Shown here piece after piece: positions 8,110-13,812 of a stretch of DNA of 13,812 nucleotides (position 1 is the first letter of the stretch; every line of letters starts with the position of its first letter). Location of the stretch: the NCBI GenBank assembly GCA_015257125.1, contig JABZKU010000041.1:1-13812 (forward strand), written 5' to 3'. The position numbers were made by a program, and so were the translations under genes. Under the pieces are notes generated by a model. The model saw nothing but the letters and a program-made list of their open reading frames with translations, did not search any database and was not told the DNA's origin. This DNA comes from Prevotellaceae bacterium. Its GTDB lineage: Bacteria; Bacteroidota; Bacteroidia; Bacteroidales; Bacteroidaceae.

Positions 8110-8158
8110 AACAATCGGGTGCGCCGCCAAACTCATGTTGGCGGCGCACCCGATTGTT
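8110..8158. terminator. Long perfect inverted repeat between convergent genes, likely bidirectional terminator
   Basis: Arms 8110-8130 and 8138-8158 are perfect reverse complements over 21 bp with a 7-nt loop (ACTCATG). The stem core is GC-rich (GGGTGCGCCGCC). It sits between the end of the plus-strand cassette (stop 8083) and the end of the minus-strand nuclease gene (stop 8203-8205), where a shared terminator would be expected. The U-tract is weak: only TTGTTTG follows on the plus side, and no T-run follows on the minus side. It is therefore not a textbook intrinsic terminator, but the stem is too long and exact to be chance. Confidence 0.65.
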
Positions 8159-8202
8159 TGTATAGCTCAAGCTTATTTTATCCCTATCTAAGCAATGACA
8201 CA

Positions 8203-9303
8203 TCAAAGATAGCGACGAGCTGCTTCATGCAACTGTTCCGTAAAATCGAAGATGTCGTCGATTTTCGAGATGGGATGACGTGTTTCATTCTTTTGGTCAT
8301 CGAAAAGTCCCAAATACTTCTGCTTACCATTAAAATGCAGTCTGCAAATGGGGCGACGATTGTTGTCATCTGCCAAGATGCCAAAGTATGAGATGGTATC
8401 GCGAGCAGCCACGCGCTCAACAGGAATCACACTGCGCACAATTGCCCGAACAACATGAAATCCTTCCAACTCTTCCTCTGTAGTAACAATACGATCGTCC
8501 TTAGATTCGGGAAGTGCTTCAGTTGTTTCTTCTGGTTCTTTCTGCGCATTACCACTGTCTGAAATAGACTGCGCCACATTTTGTCCTTCTTCGCCGATAG
8601 CCGTTTTCAGTCGTGCAGACAGCACGTCATTGACATACGAATTGAGAGCACGTTTCACGAGTACCGTAAACTGTTCCTGCACTTTGGCTGTGAAAGACCC
8701 ACTAATTATACGTTTACTGAGGAATCGCACAAACTCAGCAGAGGGTGATTCGAACTCTTCAGCGAACTCCGCTTTCAATTCACGCATGTACTTCAACTCA
8801 CTGGCCGTACTCATAACGTTTTCTACATCAAAATACGACTTGTGGAACTTCTTGAGTTCTTCAATTTGTGATGGACGCAAATCGGTCAAATTGATTTCCA
8901 AGAAGGGTTTCTCATCCATTTTATTCGGTTCTTCCAAATCGGTGTAGAAACGATAAATGATACCATTGGTAAGCACCCCGAACTTTGCCTTAGACACTGT
9001 GAAATAGCGCAACAATTGGGTTTCATGCAAATTCAGATTCTGCGCCCAATGCTTACACTCTATCAAAATCACCGGTTCGTTGTTCGCCATAATGGCATAG
9101 TCGATTTTCTCACCCTTCTTTTTGCCAATGTCACAACACATCTCAGGCAAAACTTCAAGGGGGTTGAAAACATCATAGCCCAATGCCGCTATAAACGGCA
9201 TAATCAATGCATTTTTTGTGGCCTCTTCTGTAAGAAGATTATCTTTAAGCACAGGAATACGCTCTGCAATCTGTCGTATTTGGTCTTTGAAATCCATAAT
9301 CAA
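8203..9303 (-). CDS. Stand-alone HsdR-N-like PD-(D/E)XK nuclease (COG4748-like)
   Basis: A 366-aa protein resembling the nuclease part of type I restriction HsdR subunits. The expected motif series is visible: a helix glutamate in LLTEEATKN (residues 24-31), D68 in KIDYAI, the E82-C83-K84 core in ILIECKHW, and Q96-x3-Y100 in TQLLRYF. VLTNGIIYRFYTDLE follows the core as in related proteins. The C-terminal ~90 residues (ISYFGILADDNNRRPICRLHF and on) recall a conserved tail of stand-alone relatives. There is no helicase/translocase domain and no adjacent methylase or specificity subunit. Two starts are possible, 9303 (MIMDF) or 9297 (MDF). The gene is clearly more AT-rich than its neighbours, suggesting acquisition, yet it has a native-type promoter. 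Defence or DNA repair are candidate roles; function unproven. Confidence 0.78.
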   Translation of the reverse strand: MIMDFKDQIRQIAERIPVLKDNLLTEEATKNALIMPFIAALGYDVFNPLEVLPEMCCDIGKKKGEKIDYAIMANNEPVILIECKHWAQNLNLHETQLLRYFTVSKAKFGVLTNGIIYRFYTDLEEPNKMDEKPFLEINLTDLRPSQIEELKKFHKSYFDVENVMSTASELKYMRELKAEFAEEFESPSAEFVRFLSKRIISGSFTAKVQEQFTVLVKRALNSYVNDVLSARLKTAIGEEGQNVAQSISDSGNAQKEPEETTEALPESKDDRIVTTEEELEGFHVVRAIVRSVIPVERVAARDTISYFGILADDNNRRPICRLHFNGKQKYLGLFDDQKNETRHPISKIDDIFDFTEQLHEAARRYL

Positions 9304-9337
9304 ACAATTCTATGGGGAAAAAGGAATTAGATTACAG

Positions 9338-9369
9338 CAAAAGTACAAAATACTCGACTTTGCAACAAA
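9338..9369 (-). promoter_or_regulatory. Bacteroidetes-type promoter for the nuclease gene
   Basis: On the minus strand, TTTG (plus 9366-9369) is separated by 20 bp from TACTTTTG (plus 9338-9345), a full match to the Bacteroidetes -33/-7 consensus TTTG...TAnnTTTG. Transcription would begin near 9331, giving a leader of roughly 30 nt before the ATG at 9303 or 9297. Confidence 0.75.
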
Positions 9370-9566
9370 ATATTTGAATAGAAAAATCAAAGCCTACAGT
9401 TTTTCCAGATTAGATGAAAAGAAAAAACTTTACCACTAAGGATGAAAACTCTTACAGAAGCCAATTCCCCTTAATCAATCTTCATAGAGAAGCCCACTTG
9501 TTCTGCTCGAAACACGAGGACTATCGAAGAAAACAAGTCTTGTTTCGGAAACACTTCCCCACTGTT
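9370..9566. other. AT-rich spacer without a convincing gene
   Basis: This segment continues the low-GC composition of the nuclease gene. An 85-codon plus-strand frame (9414-9671) crosses it, but its product is a basic, composition-driven sequence with no recognisable motif, and it runs into the CCTTCACC repeat cluster. I see no RNA gene, only a minor dyad around 9529-9545 (AACAAG T CTTGTT). Confidence 0.5.
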
Positions 9567-9634
9567 CTCCTCTCGCGCACGCGCGTACGCGCACATCAGC
9601 GAGTTTTCGTTTTTTTGCCTTCACCCTTCACCCC
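9566..9634 (+). repeat. Left imperfect inverted flank of the CCTTCACC repeat region
   Basis: Reading rightward, this stretch runs: pyrimidine-rich lead, CTCGCG, an alternating CG tract ending CGCGCGT, a T-rich section, then GCCTTCACC followed by a second CTTCACCC. The reverse complement of about 9989-10060 has the same order of parts. In the first 21 bases (9566-9586 against 10060-10040) I count 16 matches. The middle needs gaps, and the GCCTTCACC end matches again. It contains a 12-bp palindrome, GCGCGTACGCGC, at 9581-9592. Confidence 0.45.
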
Positions 9635-10005
9635 GTCTGAAAACGAACTGAGAATCAAATCGTTGCGGTAAAGAAAAAGGTAAAGGCAAGCCTTCACCTT
9701 ACCTTCACCCTCATTCCGAAAGGTGGGAGCAAGGTCTCGGCGCACGACGAGAAGGGGAGCGAAAAAAGGAAACGTGAACACGCACCTTCACCCTGCCTTC
9801 ACCGCAAATCGCTTGTTTTCAACATAATACGCCACATGAATATAAAACGCGGAGAAACGAATAAAAATTCCTTCACCGTATTTTACTGAATTACAGCGCT
9901 TTGCAGCGATCGGGTAAAAAGGTGAAGCGGAGCACCTGGCAGTTTGCCTTCACCGCAAAACACTCCATATCAAGAGGTTGTGCGCATTGGGTGAAGAGGT
10001 GAAGG
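9617..10005. repeat. Cluster of CCTTCACC/GGTGAAGG octamer repeats in non-coding DNA
   Basis: Exact CCTTCACC occurs at 9618, 9625, 9691, 9702, 9785, 9796, 9870 and 9947, and its reverse complement GGTGAAGG at 9998. Seven-base versions, GGTGAAG, occur at 9921 and 9990. Two pairs have the same 11-bp period (9691/9702 and 9785/9796); another pair is at 7 bp (9618/9625) and the right-end pair at 8 bp. GCCTTCACCGCAAA occurs identically at 9795-9808 and 9946-9959, and a one-mismatch inverse form (TTGCGGTAAAG) lies at 9663-9673. Nine exact octamers in under 400 bp is far beyond chance. Spacing and unit length do not fit CRISPR. Binding-site array, replication or recombination site, or a mobile-element remnant are all possible. 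Confidence 0.8.
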
Positions 10006-10060
10006 CAATTATTCGAAACACGGGACGCGCGAGCGCATGACGCGCGCACGCGAGGGAGGA
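9989..10060 (-). repeat. Right imperfect inverted flank of the CCTTCACC repeat region
   Basis: Partner of the flank at 9566-9634, in opposite orientation. Its minus strand reads CTCGCG, a CG-alternating tract ending CGCGCGT, a GTTTCG segment, then TTGCCTTCACC and a second CTTCACCC. Together the two flanks bracket the octamer cluster within about 495 bp. The similarity is imperfect and partly low-complexity, so common origin is likely but not proven. Confidence 0.42.
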
Positions 10061-10330
10061 GGCGCAAAAGCATTTTTTCGACGACCGAGACACCAACGAT
10101 TGCCGGCGAGCGAACAAGGCGGAAAAGAAAGAAACGGAGAAGGAAAACAAGTCGAGCAAGAGCGCAAAGAAGGAGAGCGAGGGCGCCCCAAAAGAAGCAT
10201 GAGGAGGAAACCAGTCGACCGAGGGGAACAAAGAAGGAAAGCCAAGAGGCAAAGGGGCGAAACGAAACAGGACAGACGCCCACGGCGAGAAAATGGCAGT
10301 GGAGCGAAAACGCGCCATCTGTCGCTGGGC
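10061..10330. other. Strongly purine-rich non-coding stretch downstream of the FAD-enzyme gene
   Basis: The plus strand is dominated by A and G with few T residues (for example AAAGAAAGAAACGGAGAAGG). The downstream transcript of the minus-strand oxidoreductase would therefore be rich in U and C and poor in A. Plus-strand (10037-10375) and minus-strand (9950-10357) frames cross it, but their products are compositionally biased (Arg/Glu/Lys-rich or Ser/Phe/Leu-rich) and match nothing I know. A rho-loading or structural role is possible but unsupported beyond composition. Confidence 0.5.
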
Positions 10331-10354
10331 AATAAAAAACGCCCACGACGAGCG
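10331..10354 (-). terminator. Probable intrinsic terminator for the FAD-enzyme gene
   Basis: On the minus strand CGCTCG (10354-10349), a TCG loop and TGGGCG (10345-10340) form a six-pair stem with two G-U pairs, followed directly by TTTTTTATT (10339-10331). It lies about 63 nt beyond the stop codon of the minus-strand oxidoreductase. The short stem keeps confidence moderate. Confidence 0.5.
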
Positions 10355-10416
10355 CACTTTCCCTTCGTAGGATGATGCGTTCGCCGCGGGCGAAAGTAGA
10401 AAAATGGGGTTTGTGC

Positions 10417-12048
10417 TTACCCCCCGAAGGCAGCCGCGAGGGCTTCGGCACAGCGTTCGCCGTCCATGGCGGCGGAAACGATGCCGCCGGCGTAGCCCGC
10501 CCCTTCACCGCAGGGGAAGAGTCCGGCGAGGCGCACGTGTTGCAAGGTGTCGTTGTCGCGCACCACACGAACGGGTGACGAAGTGCGCGTTTCGGCGGCG
10601 ATGAGGATTGCGTCGTTGGTGAGAAAACCGCGACTGCGACGACCGAAGGCTTTGAAGCCCTCTTGCAAACGCTCGGTGATGAAGCGCGGCATCCAAAAGT
10701 GGAGGGGCGAGGCGATCAATCCGGCGGTGTAGCTCGATTTGGGGAGTTCGGCCGAGAGGCGGTTGTTGACAAAATCGGCCATGCGCTGGGCAGGCGCCAC
10801 CTGCGTGCGCCCACCTTGCCCCCACGCGGCGCGCTCGATGCTCTCTTGCAGCCACATCATGCGCAGGGGGTTCGCCTCATCGGCGAGAGCGGCGTGGCCT
10901 TCGGCCAAGGCATCGTTTTGCAAGGCTTCGGCCACCCAAGGGGCGAGGCCGTCGTTGAGGTCTTCGGGACGGGTTTCGACCACCATGCCCGAGTTGGACC
11001 AGCGACTGCCGCGGTTGGCGGGGCTCATGCCGTTGACCACCAACTGTTCGGGACCGGTGGCGGCGGGAACGACAAACCCACCGGGGCACATGCAGAAGGA
11101 ATAGACACCGCGCCCGTTCACCTGCTGCACAAAGGCGTATTCGGCCGCCGGGAGATAGTCGCCGCGCCCTTCGCGGTTGTGATATTGGATTTGGTCGATG
11201 AGGTGCGCGGGGTGTTCCAAACGCACGCCCATGGCCACAGCTTTTTGCTCGATTTCGACGCCTGCGGCATGGAGATAGCGATAGACATCGCGGGCGGAGT
11301 GGCCGGTGGCGAGAATCACGGGGCCGGTCCACTCGCGGCCGTCGGCGGCGCGCACCCCTTCCACCCGCCGGCCGTCGGCCGAGAAGAGGAGGGCGTCGAC
11401 GCGCGTCTGAAAATGCACTTCACCACCCGACTCGATGATCTGCCGACGCATGCCGGCGATGATGCCCGGGAGGCGATCGGTGCCGATGTGGGGATGGGCG
11501 TCGGCGAGAATATCGGTGGCGGCCCCGTACTGGCAGAAGATGCCGAGAATGCGCGCCACGTTGCCGCGCTTCTTGGAGCGAGTGTAGAGTTTACCGTCGG
11601 AGAATGCCCCGGCGCCGCCTTCGCCGAAGGAGTAGTTGCTCTCGGGATCGACACTGCCCGAACGGGCGATGGCGGCAATGTCTTTCTTACGGCCGTCGAC
11701 ATCGCGTCCGCGCTCGAGCACCACGGGGCGCACGCCCAATTCGATGAGGCGCAAGGCGGCAAAGAGTCCTGCGGGGCCTGCGCCGACCACGACGGCTTGC
11801 GGGGCCTGCGAGACATCGCCGTAGCGAATGGGGGTATAGGCGAGTTCGGCGGGCTGTTCGCCCACCCAAATCTGCACGCCGAGATTGACCATCACGTTGC
11901 GCTGGCGCGCGTCGATGCTGCGGCGCACAATGCGCACTTGCGTGATCTCACGGGGGGCAATGCCGAGATTTTCGGCCACCGCACTGCGCAGGCGTGCCGC
12001 ATCGTAAGCCACTTCCGGACGCACACGGAGCTCAAGAGTAGTCGTCAT
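10417..12048 (-). CDS. FAD-dependent oxidoreductase, COG2509-type uncharacterised dehydrogenase
   Basis: A 543-aa soluble flavoprotein. Residues 1-80 form an N-terminal domain with REITQVRIVRRSIDARQ, typical of COG2509 proteins. The Rossmann dinucleotide-binding motif is VVVGAGPAGLFAA (G89, G91, G94) and ends in E112 of VVLERG, which should bind the FAD ribose. FGEGGAGAFSDGKLYT (about 144-159) and the C-terminal FPCGEGAGYAGGIVSAAMDG (second FAD-contacting region) are also family hallmarks. MCPGGFVVPAA lies between them. Length agrees with the family. The physiological substrate is unknown; relatives are simply annotated as NAD(P)/FAD-dependent oxidoreductases. It is transcribed divergently from purA and is the only gene in its unit within the window. 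The long plus-strand open frame opposite it (10663-12057) is a GC-driven shadow. Confidence 0.88.
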   Translation of the reverse strand: MTTTLELRVRPEVAYDAARLRSAVAENLGIAPREITQVRIVRRSIDARQRNVMVNLGVQIWVGEQPAELAYTPIRYGDVSQAPQAVVVGAGPAGLFAALRLIELGVRPVVLERGRDVDGRKKDIAAIARSGSVDPESNYSFGEGGAGAFSDGKLYTRSKKRGNVARILGIFCQYGAATDILADAHPHIGTDRLPGIIAGMRRQIIESGGEVHFQTRVDALLFSADGRRVEGVRAADGREWTGPVILATGHSARDVYRYLHAAGVEIEQKAVAMGVRLEHPAHLIDQIQYHNREGRGDYLPAAEYAFVQQVNGRGVYSFCMCPGGFVVPAATGPEQLVVNGMSPANRGSRWSNSGMVVETRPEDLNDGLAPWVAEALQNDALAEGHAALADEANPLRMMWLQESIERAAWGQGGRTQVAPAQRMADFVNNRLSAELPKSSYTAGLIASPLHFWMPRFITERLQEGFKAFGRRSRGFLTNDAILIAAETRTSSPVRVVRDNDTLQHVRLAGLFPCGEGAGYAGGIVSAAMDGERCAEALAAAFGG

Positions 12049-12077
12049 ATTGAGTAAAGTCTAATTGGATGATGGCA

Positions 12078-12085
12078 CAAATATA
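12078..12085 (-). promoter_or_regulatory. -7 element for the FAD-enzyme gene
   Basis: The minus strand reads TATATTTG, matching the Bacteroidetes -7 consensus TAnnTTTG, about 30 bp upstream of the ATG at 12048. The nearest -33-like TTG (12110-12112) is 24 bp away, longer than the usual ~20, so the upstream element is weak. It lies within about 45 bp of the purA promoter. Confidence 0.45.
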
Positions 12086-12095
12086 CAAAGATTTT

Positions 12096-12127
12096 TTTGC
12101 ACGGGCGCTCAAGAAAGCGTAACTTTG
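12096..12127 (+). promoter_or_regulatory. Bacteroidetes-type promoter for purA
   Basis: TTTG at 12096-12099, a 20-bp spacer and TAACTTTG at 12120-12127 match the Bacteroidetes consensus exactly. Transcription should start near 12134, giving a leader of about 57 nt. This decides the purA start: an in-frame ATG at 12065 lies upstream of the promoter and cannot be translated from this transcript. Confidence 0.85.
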
Positions 12128-12190
12128 TGGCAGTGTAATCATGATTTCGCGGTGTGCACTGCGCGCCGCCCCAATCCCCCCAACTGCACC

Positions 12191-13459
<1,269 letters not shown>

Positions 13460-13494
13460 GTAGGCCGTGACGACTCCTTATAGAAATAGATCTC

Positions 13495-13540
13495 TTTCCC
13501 CTCGTTCTCCCCATGCGGCAGAACGAGGGGAAACCTTTTT
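13495..13540 (+). terminator. Rho-independent terminator of purA
   Basis: Arms 13495-13508 (TTTCCCCTCGTTCT) and 13520-13533 are perfect reverse complements over 14 bp with an 11-nt loop, followed by CC and a TTTTT run at 13536-13540. It starts 36 bp after the purA stop. Confidence 0.92.
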
Positions 13541-13715
13541 CGGATAGCCGAAGACGCCGGGGAGCAACCGGGCTGCTCGCGCCAACAAGGAAGGGCGACC
13601 GCCCTTCCACGATGCAAAAGGGGACGAGGAGGGGCAAGAAAGCGACCACTAAGCGCAAACAGTGGAAACAAGGTGGCGGCTTTCGCCCGCTGCGCGACAA
13701 AAAGTCGGCACTTCG
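13541..13715. other. Purine-rich intergenic spacer with a small hairpin
   Basis: No convincing gene between the purA terminator and the tRNA promoter. A perfect 8-bp stem with a 4-nt loop lies at 13589-13608 (GGAAGGGC / GCCCTTCC) with no T-tract after it. The plus strand is rich in A and G, as in the other large spacer at 10061-10330. An 84-codon frame (13513-13767) begins inside the terminator and runs into the tRNA, so it is not a gene. Confidence 0.5.
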
Positions 13716-13747
13716 TTTGGCTTATTCGTTCTCAAGTCTTAACTTTG
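13716..13747 (+). promoter_or_regulatory. Bacteroidetes-type promoter for tRNA-Arg
   Basis: TTTG at 13716-13719, a 20-bp spacer, and TAACTTTG at 13740-13747: the same -7 sequence and spacing as the purA promoter. The tRNA begins 10 bp after the -7 element, so the leader would be very short. Confidence 0.85.
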
Positions 13748-13757
13748 CAGTACAAAG

Positions 13758-13812
13758 GGCTCCGTAGCTTAGCTGAATAGAGCGTCAGATTCCGGTTCTG
13801 AAGGTCTTGGGT
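13758..13812 (+). tRNA. tRNA-Arg (anticodon CCG), 3' end outside window
   Basis: The 5' acceptor strand is GGCTCCG (13758-13764), followed by TA. The D arm is GCTT/GAGC (13767-13770 with 13780-13783). The anticodon arm is TCAGA / TCTGA around the loop TTCCGGT (13790-13796), giving anticodon CCG at 13792-13794, which reads CGG arginine codons. The variable region AGGTC and the first T-stem strand TTGGG follow, and the window ends one base into the T-loop. The 3' acceptor strand cannot be checked. Confidence 0.93.

Noticed and set aside
9414..9671. Possible 85-aa gene beside the nuclease
   Set aside because: No promoter or motif supports it, the product is basic and unremarkable, and its 3' part is made of the repeat cluster.
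9617..10005. CRISPR array
   Set aside because: Repeat units are only 8-14 bp, occur in both orientations, have irregular spacing (7, 11 and about 50-95 bp), and no cas genes are present.
10037..10375. Possible 112-aa Arg/Glu/Lys-rich protein
   Set aside because: The composition follows directly from the purine-rich strand; no domain or promoter was seen, and a terminator for the opposite strand lies inside it.
10663..12057. 464-codon plus-strand open frame opposite the FAD enzyme
   Set aside because: It is antisense to a gene with clear flavoprotein motifs. Its product is rich in Gly, Ala and His with no recognisable domain, which is usual for GC-rich antisense frames.
12065..12190. 42-residue N-terminal extension of PurA
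   Set aside because: It has no similarity to PurA, begins before a perfect promoter at 12096-12127, and the ATG at 12191 gives the normal family length and N-terminus.
13513..13767. Possible 84-aa basic protein after purA
   Set aside because: It starts within the purA terminator hairpin and ends inside the tRNA-Arg gene.

Overview
The window looks like chromosomal DNA of a GC-rich member of the Bacteroidetes, most likely Bacteroidales and perhaps Prevotellaceae (the rank below order is a guess). Three things point there. Promoters have the Bacteroidetes form TTTG - about 20 bp - TAnnTTTG: three full copies, ahead of purA, a tRNA-Arg and a nuclease gene. Genes start without clear Shine-Dalgarno sequences. 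The genes themselves are typical of the group, such as a carboxypeptidase-regulatory/DUF5686 outer-membrane protein.

Left part (1-8083, all + strand): a 5'-truncated pdxA (vitamin B6 synthesis), a large DUF5686 outer-membrane beta-barrel protein, then a tight five-gene cassette. The cassette encodes a sugar/polyol-phosphate nucleotidyltransferase, an ATP-grasp enzyme, a CDP-alcohol phosphatidyltransferase, a UPF0104/AglD-type flippase-like membrane protein and a HAD-family protein. Gaps are 39, 16 and 18 bp, followed by two 4-bp ATGA overlaps. The set reads as a pathway that activates a phosphorylated head group with a nucleotide, attaches it to a lipid, tailors it and handles it in the membrane. 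A CDP-inositol route to inositol lipids is one candidate, but the substrate is not visible from sequence. Two of the enzymes depart from textbook catalytic motifs. A 21-bp perfect hairpin closes the unit.

Middle part (8160-10416): a visibly AT-richer island holds one minus-strand gene, a stand-alone HsdR-N-like PD-(D/E)XK nuclease with its own good promoter. To its right lies about 1.1 kb with no convincing gene. This holds a cluster of nine exact CCTTCACC/GGTGAAGG octamers, loosely related inverted flanks with alternating CG tracts, and then a strongly purine-rich stretch.

Right part (10417-13812): a minus-strand FAD-dependent oxidoreductase of the COG2509 type and a plus-strand purA (adenylosuccinate synthase) diverge from a short shared promoter region. 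purA ends at a clear intrinsic terminator. A tRNA-Arg(CCG) with a perfect Bacteroidetes promoter follows and is cut off by the window end.
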